A DNA stretch of 64,000 bases from JAZSQZ01 sp045538175. GTDB lineage: Bacteria > Bacillota > Clostridia > Christensenellales > UBA1242. The stretch lies in contig JAZSQZ010000101.1 in assembly GCA_045538175.1 (NCBI GenBank), positions 1 through 64,000 on the forward strand, written 5' to 3'. Below the pieces are notes generated by a model. The model was given only the letters and a program-made list of their open reading frames with translations, was not told the origin of the DNA and made no database searches. Made by a program: the position numbers and the translations under genes. Of this stretch, positions 32,091 to 41,735 are shown one piece after another (positions within the stretch are counted from its first letter, which is position 1; every line of letters starts with the position of its first letter).

Positions 32091-33098
32091 ATGAAAAAAC
32101 AAATTATACCAATATTCTTTTCAACAGATGACAATTATATTCCTATGCTTGATGTTGCACTTACATCTTTAATTGAAAATGCATCAAAAGATTATAAGTA
32201 TGTTATAAACATTTTAAACACAGGTCTAAAACAAGAAAATATAGATAAGGTTTTATCTCATAATGTTAAAAACTTTAAGATTATCTTTAGGGATATTGCT
32301 GAAGATGTAAAACCTATTAAAGAAAAACTCAAAAATCTTTATCACTTTTCAATTGCTTGTTATTATAGATTATTTATACAAGAATTGTTTCCAGAATATG
32401 ACAAGGCAATTTATCTAGACTGTGATATCACGGTTTTAGGGGATATTTCAAAACTATATTCAATTCGTATGGGTAAAAATTTGATTGCAGGGGTTAAGTG
32501 CTCAATCATAGGTGGCAATCCTTTGTTTTCTAAGTATGTTGAAGAAAGCACAGGCAGAAGTGCAAAGATGTATATAAATTCTGGAATTTTGCTTATGAAT
32601 CTAAAAGAAATAAGAAAAGCAAAAATTCAACAACAATTTATGTATCTTACTGATAAATACAATTTTGACATTGTTGACCCAGATCAAGTTTTCTTAAACT
32701 TTTTATGTAGAGATAAAATTAAATACCTAGAAAACGGTTGGAATAAACAATCAATACCTGAGCCTGTTAAAGGAAAATTAAACATTGCACACTTTGCCTT
32801 ATACAAAAAACCTTGGCAATTTGATGATGTTATAAATGGCGAGTACTTTTGGGATTATGCAAAAAAATCAAACTTTTATAAAGAACTTATCGAGATTAGG
32901 GCATCTTTTGACGAAGAAAAGATTCTTGCAAAAGAAAAGGCAAATCAAGAACTTGCAAGACATGTTACAAGGGTTATTGAAGGCACAAATAATACTTTCA
33001 AAAGAGTCCTTTTAGATAAGAATATCGATTGGGTAAAAGATATGTCAGGGGTTGACATTGTTTGCCCATTGCTACACAAATTTAAAATGGAAGTATAG
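32091..33098 (+). CDS. Glycosyltransferase family 8
   Basis: The protein has 335 residues. The GT8 fold is shown by IPIFFSTDDNYIPML at the N-terminus, a YYRLFIQELFPEYDKAIYLD helix-strand and the metal-binding DCD (about 110-112), then GILLMNL and DPDQVFLN. It probably transfers galactose or glucose from a nucleotide sugar to a lipid or surface glycan. It opens a three-gene operon with an acyltransferase and a membrane protein, which suggests glycolipid or cell-envelope polymer synthesis. GGGAG precedes the ATG. Confidence 0.88.
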   Translation: MKKQIIPIFFSTDDNYIPMLDVALTSLIENASKDYKYVINILNTGLKQENIDKVLSHNVKNFKIIFRDIAEDVKPIKEKLKNLYHFSIACYYRLFIQELFPEYDKAIYLDCDITVLGDISKLYSIRMGKNLIAGVKCSIIGGNPLFSKYVEESTGRSAKMYINSGILLMNLKEIRKAKIQQQFMYLTDKYNFDIVDPDQVFLNFLCRDKIKYLENGWNKQSIPEPVKGKLNIAHFALYKKPWQFDDVINGEYFWDYAKKSNFYKELIEIRASFDEEKILAKEKANQELARHVTRVIEGTNNTFKRVLLDKNIDWVKDMSGVDIVCPLLHKFKMEV

Positions 33099-33103
33099 TA
33101 CAA

Positions 33104-33955
33104 ATGGATATTAAGGAATATCGTTTAAAAGTTCAACAAAAAATTGAGCAGTTTGAAATCGAAGAAAAATGGGATCAAGATGTTGAAGATGACCCTACTT
33201 CAAAGATGCTTATGCCAAACGATGTTGACTATTTAAACAAAAAGTTTTCAAGCAAAATCAAAACTCGTTTTGCAAATCATATGGCACAAACTTTTTTTGA
33301 AAAGTTAATTAAGAAAAATCAATTTATCATAAAAGAAGTAAAAGGCATTGAAAATTTTTTAGCTGTAAGGGATAGGGGTGTTATAATTACATCAAACCAC
33401 TTTAGTCCCGGCGAAAACTATGCTGTATGGCGTGCAATAAGAAAACAAATGCAAGAAGATAAACGCCCTTTATATAGGGTTATAAAAGAAGGTAATTACA
33501 CAAACCCACCAAAACCTTTTGGGCTTTTTATGAGACACTGTAACACTTTGCCACTTAGTTCGAATATGGACACAATGAAAAACTTTATGAAGGCACTTTC
33601 AACCCTACTTTTAAGGGGAGAGAAAATTCTTATTTATCCAGAGCAGGCTATGTGGTGGAATTACAAAAAACCAAGACCCCTAAAACCTGGGGCATTTAGG
33701 TTTGCCGTAAAAAACAAAGCACCGGTTCTTCCTTTCTTTATTACAATGGAAGATAGCAAGTACAAAGACGAAAATGGCGAGCCCGTACAGGCATACACAG
33801 TGCATATCTTAAAACCACTTTTTGTTGACGAAAAGTTGAGTGATAAGGAAAACATTGAAAATATGAAAAACAAAAACTATGAGATGTGGAAGGAAGTTTA
33901 CGAAAACACTTATAAAATTCCTTTAACATATAAAACAAAAAAAGAGAGTGAGTGA
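33104..33955 (+). CDS. PlsC-like glycerolipid acyltransferase
   Basis: The protein has 283 residues. The acyltransferase motif I is NHFSPGEN (His, then Glu at the position usually Asp), near residue 99. A later PEQAMWWNYKKPRPLKPGAF segment corresponds to the EGTR/glycerophosphate motif and the PLPFF-type strand. It would transfer an acyl chain to a lysolipid or related acceptor. The substitutions in both motifs suggest an unusual acceptor. It sits six bases after the GT8 gene and overlaps the next gene in a TGATG junction. Confidence 0.75.
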   Translation: MDIKEYRLKVQQKIEQFEIEEKWDQDVEDDPTSKMLMPNDVDYLNKKFSSKIKTRFANHMAQTFFEKLIKKNQFIIKEVKGIENFLAVRDRGVIITSNHFSPGENYAVWRAIRKQMQEDKRPLYRVIKEGNYTNPPKPFGLFMRHCNTLPLSSNMDTMKNFMKALSTLLLRGEKILIYPEQAMWWNYKKPRPLKPGAFRFAVKNKAPVLPFFITMEDSKYKDENGEPVQAYTVHILKPLFVDEKLSDKENIENMKNKNYEMWKEVYENTYKIPLTYKTKKESE

Positions 33956-34419
33956 TGTTATTTTATTTGGTTATAACTTTAATTGTTGATGCTGTTTTTA
34001 TAGGCATAAATCTTGCAATAAACCACCTTGTTTATAATTTGTCGGCAAGTTATATTATTCTTGCTGTTTTGTGTGGCACGATTATTGTGTTTTTGATTGA
34101 CTTTGTAATTTTTGGAATTATTTATATTTTGCCAAACAAGTGGTTTAAGGGCGACCTTGATTTTTATAAGGCAAACGAGCATCAAAAAATGGCTTATCAA
34201 AAATTAGGCGTTAAGAAAAAAGATTGGGTTTCTATGGGCGAAGGAATTTTGACGCTTAAGAAAAAGGCTTTCTGGGCACACATATTTGCAACAGTGCTAG
34301 GGTTTTCAATCATTGCAATTTTCCCTATTGACTATTGGTTTATATTCTCAGTGCCGATTGGACTTATGAATTTTGTTTTAAACGGAATTCCTATTATCGC
34401 AATAAGATACAATTTTTAA
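33955..34419 (+). CDS. Small polytopic membrane protein
   Basis: The protein has 154 residues with about four transmembrane segments (about 1-23, 30-62, 95-115, 120-145) and a short cytosolic loop. The start codon shares a base with the stop of the acyltransferase gene (TGATG at 33953-33957), so it is translationally coupled. It is the third gene of the GT8 operon and could help lipid export, but no family was recognised. Confidence 0.6.
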   Translation: MLFYLVITLIVDAVFIGINLAINHLVYNLSASYIILAVLCGTIIVFLIDFVIFGIIYILPNKWFKGDLDFYKANEHQKMAYQKLGVKKKDWVSMGEGILTLKKKAFWAHIFATVLGFSIIAIFPIDYWFIFSVPIGLMNFVLNGIPIIAIRYNF

Positions 34420-34503
34420 ACAGCAAGAATTTTCTTGTTGTTTTTTATTTTAAATGCTTGTTGGTTATTTGTTTAAATGTTAAAATATGTTTAGGAGTAT
34501 AGT

Positions 34504-35034
34504 ATGAAAACTCAAGACAAACTTATTATAAGAAGACCAACCCTAGACGATAAGGAACAAGTTTTAGGCTTGGTTAAAGAATTTAGAGAGTATGATAGCG
34601 TTATAAATGGTCACGGAAGCATTGATAAGTGTGCAAGTTACGAAGAATGGCTTGATAAACTTGCAATCTATGAAAACAAAGAAACTTTGCCTGAAGGTCG
34701 TGTGCTTTCAACACAATATATTACAGTAAGAGAAAGTGACAACAAAGTTGTTGGCCTTATAAATGCAAGATGGTATCTAAATGATTTTTTGATGTTTCAC
34801 GGAGGTCACATAGGGGATAGCATAAGACCTCTTGAGAGAAACAAAGGTTATGCAACCGAGCAAATAAGGCTTGTTTTAGAAGAGTTTAGAAAAAGGGGCG
34901 AAAAGAAAGTTTTAATCACTTGTAAAAAACAAAATATCGCAAGCGCAAGGACCATTGAGAAAAATGGTGGAGTGTTTGAAAACGAAGTTGTGTTTGAAGG
35001 TGAAGTTTATAAAAGATACTGGATAACTATTTAA
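34504..35034 (+). CDS. GNAT N-acetyltransferase
   Basis: The protein has 176 residues. The acetyl-CoA loop is RPLERNKGYATEQIRLVLEEF (R-x-x-G-x-A form) after a GGHIGDSIRP strand, followed by KVLITCKKQNIASARTIEKNGG, the classic GNAT motif B. The substrate is unknown. AGGAG precedes the ATG. Monocistronic, with a terminator downstream. Confidence 0.88.
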   Translation: MKTQDKLIIRRPTLDDKEQVLGLVKEFREYDSVINGHGSIDKCASYEEWLDKLAIYENKETLPEGRVLSTQYITVRESDNKVVGLINARWYLNDFLMFHGGHIGDSIRPLERNKGYATEQIRLVLEEFRKRGEKKVLITCKKQNIASARTIEKNGGVFENEVVFEGEVYKRYWITI

Positions 35035-35060
35035 AAGCATAGAAAAAATCTATGCTTTTT
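35033..35060 (+). terminator. Terminator after the GNAT gene
   Basis: AAAAGCATAGA and TCTATGCTTTT arms, then T-run. Confidence 0.85.
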
Positions 35061-35164
35061 ATTATGTTTTTTTGTATAATATGTAGAAATTATAAGTTGC
35101 ATATTGAATAAATGGTGTATTTGTGTTAATCTCTAATTAGAAGAGTATTGGGTTAAGGGGAAAT

Positions 35165-36529
35165 ATGAAAAAGAGCTCAAAATCAAAGAGGGATAGACAA
35201 AATGATAAACCTCTTGTTAAGAAAAAGATTGAAAGTCTTGTAGATTTTCATACACATTCAATTGGCTCTAATGATGGTTATTATAGGATTGAAAAACTTA
35301 TAAAAGCTGCAAAGGCAAACCATCTTTCTTATCTTGCCGTCACAGACCATAATAGCAATCAAGAAATTTTAACATATTTAGAAAGTGCTAATTTTAACCC
35401 AAGCACAAGAGTTTATTATGATGTAAAAGGTATTAAAGTTTTACCTGCAGTTGAAGTGACCGCTAGACTTTTTTCTGTTTTAAACCAAAAAGGTAATTCT
35501 TCAAAATTTCACTTTTTAGTATATGGTTTTGATCAAAGGCCTGAAAGTCCAATGATGAGGCTTTTGAACATTAAAAGAGAAAATGACTTACAAGTTGACT
35601 TTATGTATTTAAGGCATTTTAGTAAACTTACAGGCTTTGAAATCAATCAAGAATTTTTAAGAGAATATATAATTGATCGTAGAAAAGAAGATCATAGTTA
35701 TCAAACATTAAGCAAGGAAGATAGTATTTTCTTTTTAAATAAGTATTATAACGGTATACTTAAAACCAACAAGCAACTTGAAGAATTGTTTGGCTTTTGT
35801 CCATATATAGAAAGAATAAATATTGATTGTAAAGACTTAATTAAAATTGCCCATGCATCTGGTGGAGTTGTCATGGTTGCCCATCCAAATAAAAACCTTG
35901 CAAGAACACAAAATCCAATGGCAGCTATTACAGAGTTGATTGAAGCTGGGGTTGATGGCTTTGAACTTGCAAAAGGGAAATTTGATGGAATAAACTATGT
36001 AAGAGATATTGTAAAATATTGGCTCAATGATCAAAGTGATAAAAAACTTATGTTCTGTTCAGGAAGCGACTTACATATAAAATCTGGTTCTCAAAATCTT
36101 GGCATGGCAAACGGGAAACCAATAACAGAAAGGGACAATGCAGAGTTTATATGTCTTCTTGAACAAATGCAACAGGAAAGAATAATAGAAGGTTTTCCAC
36201 CTGTGGAAAGTTATCAAACAGAAGAAATTGAAGGGTTGCTTAGGAAATATACTGTAGAAAAAGTTGATTATCTAAAACAGGTTGAAGAAATGTATAATAA
36301 GAATAATGAAAAGTATGTTGACTTTAATAATTGGAGAATTCAACAAGGCCTTCCGGTTGCAAAAGAGATACTTCCATTTGGTGAGGTTTTAGATAGATTG
36401 CGAGGTGCTTCCACAAAAGAAGGTGGACAGACAGATGAAGAAGATGAAATTGTTGTTTTAACAGAAGAAACAGATGAAATTTCAAGTCCTTCTTTTAGAT
36501 CGGAAGACTTGGCACCTGAACAAAACTAA
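35165..36529 (+). CDS. PHP-domain metal-dependent phosphoesterase
   Basis: The protein has 454 residues. A basic N-terminus precedes the PHP domain with DFHTHSIGSNDGYY (His residues of motif I, about 28-41), AVTDHNS (motif II), PAVEVTA and later VVMVAHPNKN and CSGSDLHIKSG. This order matches PHP phosphoesterases of the TrpH/YciV type, which hydrolyse phosphate from nucleotides or small molecules with three metal ions. The last 90 residues are acidic and probably disordered. AAGGGG precedes the ATG. Confidence 0.8.
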   Translation: MKKSSKSKRDRQNDKPLVKKKIESLVDFHTHSIGSNDGYYRIEKLIKAAKANHLSYLAVTDHNSNQEILTYLESANFNPSTRVYYDVKGIKVLPAVEVTARLFSVLNQKGNSSKFHFLVYGFDQRPESPMMRLLNIKRENDLQVDFMYLRHFSKLTGFEINQEFLREYIIDRRKEDHSYQTLSKEDSIFFLNKYYNGILKTNKQLEELFGFCPYIERINIDCKDLIKIAHASGGVVMVAHPNKNLARTQNPMAAITELIEAGVDGFELAKGKFDGINYVRDIVKYWLNDQSDKKLMFCSGSDLHIKSGSQNLGMANGKPITERDNAEFICLLEQMQQERIIEGFPPVESYQTEEIEGLLRKYTVEKVDYLKQVEEMYNKNNEKYVDFNNWRIQQGLPVAKEILPFGEVLDRLRGASTKEGGQTDEEDEIVVLTEETDEISSPSFRSEDLAPEQN

Positions 36530-36543
36530 TCATATATTTTTAT

Positions 36544-36578
36544 AAAAAAAGTATAGAAAGATTTCTATACTTTTTTTG
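36544..36578. terminator. Bidirectional terminator between PHP and ABC genes
   Basis: GTATAGAAA and TTTCTATAC arms with A- and T-runs at either side. Confidence 0.88.
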
Positions 36579-36592
36579 TATATGTATTAAAA

Positions 36593-39361
36593 TTAGTTTT
36601 CTCTAAGTGCTATAACAGGGTCTTTCTTGGCTGCTGCTTTTGCAGGAATAAGTCCTGCGATAAATGTTAAGATTACACTTATAACTATAAGTATAATTGA
36701 ACCAAGAATTGGTAAGTTTGCAATTCCCCAAATGCCTGTAAAGTGTTTAAGCAAAATATTTATAGGTATTGTAAGTAGGAAGGAAACTGCAATTCCTAAA
36801 ACACCACTTGCAAGACCGATGATGAAACTTTCTGCTGTAAACACGCGCTTTACGTCTTTTTTAGAAGCACCAACACTTCTTAAAACGCCAATTTCTTTTG
36901 TTCTTTCAATTACAGAGATATAAGTGATAATTCCTATCATTATTGAACTTACAATTAAAGATACAGAAACAAATGCAACAAGAACATATGTGATTGATGT
37001 TATAATTGTTGAAACTGTGCCCATAATGATGCCTACCATATCGGTATATGAAATTTCATCACCTTGCTCAGCAGTTTCGTTGTATGCTGAGATAAAGTCA
37101 ACAACTGCTTCTTTTGATTCGAAAGAGTTTACATAGATTTTGATAGAATCTGGTCTTTTTGTATCAACATCTTCAAGTACGCCATTTGTTGAAACTGCTT
37201 TGTCGCTATAAGAGTTTACCATTTGTGCTGTAAATGAAGGAAGATAAACAACACCTGATTTGATTGAGCCATTGTCGGTAAGTTCGTTTGGTCTTAAAAT
37301 CCCAACAATAGTGATTTCGTTTGTTGTTTCGTTTAATGCTTTTGCATATTCTGTTAAGTAAATATTATAGTTGTTTAATTGTATAGGAGTGTAGTCTGCC
37401 ATTTTTGTTGGGTCAAAATTCTTTATTTCTAATGTCCTTATATCAATTATGTCGCCATCAGTAAATCCGTCAACACCCAAAACACCTGTGACTGCCCTGT
37501 AATAATCGTGTTCGGCTAAAACCTTATATTTCTTTTTGCCGATAACATCACTAAAGTCAATTGCAACAGGATCTTTTTGTTCGTATACTAAAGCATTTAA
37601 ACTTTGTGATAATTGTTCGCTACTTAAAATTCCAAGTGAGTATAGGTTAAAGTCGGTTATCTCATTGTTTTTATCAAGAACAAGCATTGCTTCATTTGCC
37701 TTTGTTGCAAATGTGCCACCAACAAGGTCATATTGACTTTTGATAAAGTCGGTGTTGTCTAAAACTTCGCTAAAGATTTGTGCGCCCATAGACATCATAG
37801 AATTTGAACTGCTACCACTTCCACCACCCATCATTGATTGCATATCGCTTGTTTCAAAACCTAAAATTTCAAAAACAAAACTTATAATTTCGCCTTGGTT
37901 TAAGGTAACTTCGTTGTATGCTTTAAGGTCGTCGATGATATGCTCAATAGTTTCAAAATCTTCCATTGAAGCAAAGTTAGAGTTTTCATCACCCTTCATT
38001 TTCCAACTGCCGTCTTCAAAGTTTTCGGTAACTTGAATTTTGGTTTCTTTTCCAAAGTAGATAAGTGCATATTTTGTTATCATATCCATAATTGAAGTTG
38101 AGCCAACTTTTGATGGATAGTTTGGATTTTCTTGTTCTCCATAAAATTCCATACCGATGTCATATGTGTATTGAATTGCGCTTATTTCGTCTTCAATCTC
38201 CGATTTGTTTGCTTCGATGTATTCTTTGAACTTTTCAAGGTTGTTTGGTTTTAAGTTTGTGCCAACAGAATTCATCATCTTAGAGATTGTTTTGTTTGAA
38301 TAAATTTTTCCGTCTTCGTTGTTTTTGTCAACTTTGTTTTCATCTTGAACAAACATTTGTAGCATCATAGATGTAAAGTCAATGTTTTTTGCTTCAATTG
38401 TTATAGGGTAAGAAGACAAGGAATCTTCTTGCATACGATTTATGTAAACCGAAAAACCACTTGATATTGCTAAAATCAATGCAATACCTATAATACCGAT
38501 TGAACCTGCGATTGAAACAAGAATTGTTCTTGCTTTCTTTGTAAGCAAGTTTTTAAAACTAAGGGACAAAGCAGTCCAGAAAGACATTCTGTTTTTCTTT
38601 GCTTTTTTCTTTAGTTCTGTTTTGTTTAGTTCGCCATCATCACTTACGCTTAAAAGTTTTTTCTCTTTCTTTTTTTCTTCTTCTTTATAGGGGTTATTAT
38701 CATCGATAATTTCGCCATCTAAAAGTTTTATAATTCTGTTTGAATAAGTTTCGGCAAGTTCTGGATTATGGGTAACCATTATTATGAGTTTATCTTTTGA
38801 AATCTCTTTTAAAAGTTCCATAATTTGAACAGAAGTTGTAGAGTCAAGTGCACCTGTTGGTTCGTCAGCCAAGATAATTTCTGGGTCGTTTACAAGGGCA
38901 CGTGCTATTGCAACCCTTTGCATTTGTCCACCTGAAAGTTGACTTGGCTTGTTGCTTATTTTATCCCCCAAACCAACACGAATTAAAACATCGGTTGCTC
39001 TCTTTTTTCTTTCTTGCTTTGATACTCCTGAAAGGGTAAGGGCAAGTTCGACATTTTCTAAAACTGTTTGATGTGGAATTAGGTTGTAACTTTGAAAAAC
39101 AAAACCAATTGAGTGGTTTCTGTATGTATCCCAATCTTTGTCTTTATATTCTTTTGTTGATTTTTCGTTTATGACAAGGTCGCCAGATGTGTACCTATCA
39201 AGACCACCAACAATGTTCAAAAGTGTAGTTTTACCACAACCACTAGGACCTAAAATTGATACAAATTCGCTTTTTCTAAATTCAACGGAAATTCCGTTTA
39301 GCGCATTTACTTTTTGGTCGCCAAGTTCGTAAATCTTTTTTATGTTTTCTAGTCTAAGCAT
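36593..39361 (-). CDS. MacB-like ABC transporter, fused ATPase and FtsX-type permease
   Basis: The protein has 922 residues. The ATPase comes first: Walker A GPSGCGKTT (38-46), Q-loop, LSGGQMQRVAIARAL near 139, and ADEPTGALD near 162. A lysine-rich linker leads to one transmembrane helix (about 277-300), a large extracytoplasmic domain (about 300-780) and three C-terminal helices with the FtsX motif IGVLRSVGASKKDV. Such proteins pump peptides, toxins or lipoproteins, or transmit envelope signals. It begins three bases after a MarR gene on the same mRNA, so its expression is probably controlled by that repressor. Confidence 0.9.
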   Translation of the reverse strand: MLRLENIKKIYELGDQKVNALNGISVEFRKSEFVSILGPSGCGKTTLLNIVGGLDRYTSGDLVINEKSTKEYKDKDWDTYRNHSIGFVFQSYNLIPHQTVLENVELALTLSGVSKQERKKRATDVLIRVGLGDKISNKPSQLSGGQMQRVAIARALVNDPEIILADEPTGALDSTTSVQIMELLKEISKDKLIIMVTHNPELAETYSNRIIKLLDGEIIDDNNPYKEEEKKKEKKLLSVSDDGELNKTELKKKAKKNRMSFWTALSLSFKNLLTKKARTILVSIAGSIGIIGIALILAISSGFSVYINRMQEDSLSSYPITIEAKNIDFTSMMLQMFVQDENKVDKNNEDGKIYSNKTISKMMNSVGTNLKPNNLEKFKEYIEANKSEIEDEISAIQYTYDIGMEFYGEQENPNYPSKVGSTSIMDMITKYALIYFGKETKIQVTENFEDGSWKMKGDENSNFASMEDFETIEHIIDDLKAYNEVTLNQGEIISFVFEILGFETSDMQSMMGGGSGSSSNSMMSMGAQIFSEVLDNTDFIKSQYDLVGGTFATKANEAMLVLDKNNEITDFNLYSLGILSSEQLSQSLNALVYEQKDPVAIDFSDVIGKKKYKVLAEHDYYRAVTGVLGVDGFTDGDIIDIRTLEIKNFDPTKMADYTPIQLNNYNIYLTEYAKALNETTNEITIVGILRPNELTDNGSIKSGVVYLPSFTAQMVNSYSDKAVSTNGVLEDVDTKRPDSIKIYVNSFESKEAVVDFISAYNETAEQGDEISYTDMVGIIMGTVSTIITSITYVLVAFVSVSLIVSSIMIGIITYISVIERTKEIGVLRSVGASKKDVKRVFTAESFIIGLASGVLGIAVSFLLTIPINILLKHFTGIWGIANLPILGSIILIVISVILTFIAGLIPAKAAAKKDPVIALREN

Positions 39362-39364
39362 TTG

Positions 39365-39784
39365 TTACCCCTTTTTTAAGTTTTTTTCAAAAAGGACGAT
39401 AAGTTGTTCTTTTTCGTCGTCGTCTAAATCACTAAAGTATTTTGTTTTTAACTCTTTTGTAAGTTTTGTGATTTTGTTTAAAATTTCTCTTCCTTTATTA
39501 CTTATAGAAATAAAGATTTCTTTTTTGTTGCCGTCTTTTGCGCCCCTTTCAATAAAACCTTCTTGCTCCATTTCGTTTACAAGTCTGCTTGTTGCAGGTT
39601 TATCGATACCACAAATTTCGCCAAGATTTGTTTGGTTTATTGGTTTTTTCTCAATACCAAGTTTTAGTAGAACTTTATAATAGTTCCTTTTGATATTAAG
39701 TTTTTGAGCAATCTCTTTTTGCAAGCAAAAAAACCTGTTTGCTGTGTCTTTAAGTAACTCTAAAATTTTATCATCTAGATTCAT
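39365..39784 (-). CDS. MarR-family transcriptional regulator
   Basis: The protein has 139 residues with the winged-helix order of MarR: NQTNLGEICGIDKPATSRLVNEMEQEGFIERG and KEIFISISNKG wing. It is the first gene of an operon with the ABC exporter. A TTGTTGT/ACAACAA palindrome overlaps the promoter just upstream, so autorepression and relief by a ligand are likely. AAGGAAAT precedes the ATG. Confidence 0.9.
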   Translation of the reverse strand: MNLDDKILELLKDTANRFFCLQKEIAQKLNIKRNYYKVLLKLGIEKKPINQTNLGEICGIDKPATSRLVNEMEQEGFIERGAKDGNKKEIFISISNKGREILNKITKLTKELKTKYFSDLDDDEKEQLIVLFEKNLKKG

Positions 39785-39797
39785 TTTTTATTTCCTT

Positions 39798-39844
39798 TTG
39801 TTGTAAAACACAACAATTTTATATCAAAAATATGTTGTTGTCAA
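39798..39844 (-). promoter_or_regulatory. MarR-ABC promoter with operator palindrome
   Basis: On the minus strand, TTGACA (39839-39844), 17 bases and TAAAAT (39816-39821) are followed by the 19-base palindrome TTGTTGT-N5-ACAACAA (39798-39816). Its last base overlaps the -10. A repressor bound there would block transcription. Confidence 0.7.
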
Positions 39845-39867
39845 TGCTTTTTATATATATGCGAAAA

Positions 39868-39896
39868 ATAAAAAAAGCAACATAAAAGTTGCTTTT
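39868..39896 (-). terminator. Terminator of the three-helix gene
   Basis: AAAAGCAAC and GTTGCTTTT arms (39873-39896), followed on the minus strand by a T-rich run. Confidence 0.75.
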
Positions 39897-40230
39897 AAAT
39901 TATATAGAAAAGAAGTATCGCAACAAGTGCTAATATTACAAAAACTAAAGGTAAAAATGAAAACAAAGATTCTGTAATTTTTAGTTTTGTTTGATTTTGT
40001 AAGGCAAGTTTTTTTGCTTTTACAAACATAACTATAAGAACTATTGCAAAGATTAAAAACACAAGTGTTAAAAAGAAGAAAAAAGGAAGCAACACAATAA
40101 GGCCTAGGGCAGATAAGTCGCCAATAAACTTTAGCCTAAAAACATCATAGGCAATCCATACTGCAAACAAAAATCCTATGCTTGCGATAACATTTAAAAT
40201 AATTAAAGTTGTTTTTTGTCTTTTATTCAT
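39895..40230 (-). CDS. Small three-helix membrane protein
   Basis: The protein has 111 residues with hydrophobic segments at about 9-28, 37-65 and 88-110, no recognised family. The ATG at 40230 has TATACT ending exactly six bases upstream and no Shine-Dalgarno, so it is a leaderless candidate. Confidence 0.6.
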   Translation of the reverse strand: MNKRQKTTLIILNVIASIGFLFAVWIAYDVFRLKFIGDLSALGLIVLLPFFFFLTLVFLIFAIVLIVMFVKAKKLALQNQTKLKITESLFSFLPLVFVILALVAILLFYII

Positions 40231-40308
40231 ACTTTAAGTATATATTATTAAACAAAATTTAGAAAATAAATTTATATAAAAACAAAATTTTTTGTTTAAC
40301 TTGTACAT

Positions 40309-40346
40309 AAAAAAATGAACATTATTTCTAATGTTCATTTTGATTT
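40309..40346 (-). terminator. Terminator of the 408-residue orphan gene
   Basis: AAAATGAACATTA and TAATGTTCATTTT arms around a short loop, T-run on the minus strand. Confidence 0.82.
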
Positions 40347-41573
40347 TTAGTTTTGGTCTTGACCACCAAAGTCGTTTAGGTATTCAAGTTGGTCGTCTTC
40401 GTTTTCAACAAAAACTGCGCCACTGTGTTCTTCGCCCATTGATGTTTCGTAAGTTATATCTCCATGGATATCTGTTACTTCAAAGACAGGTGTACCTTCA
40501 ATGTTAAGCCCTATCATTTTCTTTATAGGGAACATTGATTTTTCAAGCTCTTTCATTTCTTTTGCTGACATAGTTTGTTTTGCACCTAATTGTTCGTCTG
40601 TTTCAAGGGTGTCCATTGGGTCAGTGCCTTTAACAAATGGTACAACAGTTGGTTCTGGCCCTTTTGCTTTTAGTAGTTCTGCTTCTCTTCTTTCTGCTTC
40701 TAGCATCGCTGCAGCTTCTTCTAAAGTCATTTGTCTAGGGGCAGGGGTTTCACGGCGAGCTTCGTGTGCAAGTCTGCTCATTTCCATTTGGCTTCTATAA
40801 CCGTGTTTTGCACTTGGGCTGTATCTTGCTGCTGTACCTGCAGGGATTTCTGGTCGAATGTACCTAGCACCCGTTTGTGTATGAGTTGCATTTCTTTGTT
40901 CGTAATATGCAGAGCCTTGTTCTCTTGCGACAAAGTATCTTTGAATAACATCTGTTGAATGCTTGCCGAGGGCAACACCATTTATTGATTGTTGGGTTGA
41001 ACCACAGAAGTGTTGTGTAAGTTGACCGATAACATCAACCCTTATGTCTGGGTTTGTTACGTCAATTTTTGCTTTTCTATCTGCTTCAACTCTTTGTGGC
41101 TTTCCATAAAATTGTACTCTGCCATCAAAAGTCCTTATAAAACCTGTATGATCAATTGTTGATATGATTTTATCTTTATCAAGGTTTTTGATTTGTCTAA
41201 GTTGTGAAATAATTTTGTTTTGATATGTAAACAAAACAAACAAATCTTTGACAGACAATTGGTCAAGCCAATTTTTGCCACTAGATTTTAAATCAAAGTA
41301 TCTTGCTTGTTGTGTGCCATAATCATATTGAGTGTATTTATCAATATCAAGAAAGTTTGTTGCGATTGCTGTGTAAATTTCAGAAACGCCACTTGATATA
41401 ATTTTTGCTTTTTCGATTTCTGCGACTTTTGGAGATAAACCGTTCCTTTGAATATATCCGTTGATATATCCACGAACGGAACTTGCGTATATTTTCTTAA
41501 AGTAGGTATTGTTTTCTCCAACGAGTTGTCGCATTACCTGCCATATTTGTAAATTTGTATATTGTTCTCCCAT
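40347..41573 (-). CDS. Orphan cytosolic protein (408 residues)
   Basis: No family recognised. The N-terminal 250 residues are folded, with charged helices and a beta stretch near FDGRVQFYGKPQRVEADRKA. Residues about 265-345 are disordered and rich in Ala, Glu and Pro, and the C-terminal 60 residues are acidic. AAGGAT precedes ATG 41573. Its codon use resembles the neighbours, so it is probably a lineage-specific resident gene rather than a recent import. Confidence 0.6.
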   Translation of the reverse strand: MGEQYTNLQIWQVMRQLVGENNTYFKKIYASSVRGYINGYIQRNGLSPKVAEIEKAKIISSGVSEIYTAIATNFLDIDKYTQYDYGTQQARYFDLKSSGKNWLDQLSVKDLFVLFTYQNKIISQLRQIKNLDKDKIISTIDHTGFIRTFDGRVQFYGKPQRVEADRKAKIDVTNPDIRVDVIGQLTQHFCGSTQQSINGVALGKHSTDVIQRYFVAREQGSAYYEQRNATHTQTGARYIRPEIPAGTAARYSPSAKHGYRSQMEMSRLAHEARRETPAPRQMTLEEAAAMLEAERREAELLKAKGPEPTVVPFVKGTDPMDTLETDEQLGAKQTMSAKEMKELEKSMFPIKKMIGLNIEGTPVFEVTDIHGDITYETSMGEEHSGAVFVENEDDQLEYLNDFGGQDQN

Positions 41574-41710
41574 AATATCCTTCCCGATAATAGTTTAACA
41601 TAACCCCAATTTACTTTCAATATTAAACCATTTTTTTGTGCAAAAGGTCTATATATAATAAATATATATATTACATAAATTTTAAATCGTTAGGAGAAGA
41701 GTAAGTGTTA

Positions 41711-41719
41711 TGTTATACT
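41711..41719 (+). promoter_or_regulatory. Extended -10 of the second MazG gene
   Basis: TGT followed by TATACT (41714-41719), then CGGAGAT before ATG 41736. Confidence 0.55.
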
Positions 41720-41735
41720 AAAAACGGAGATAAGT

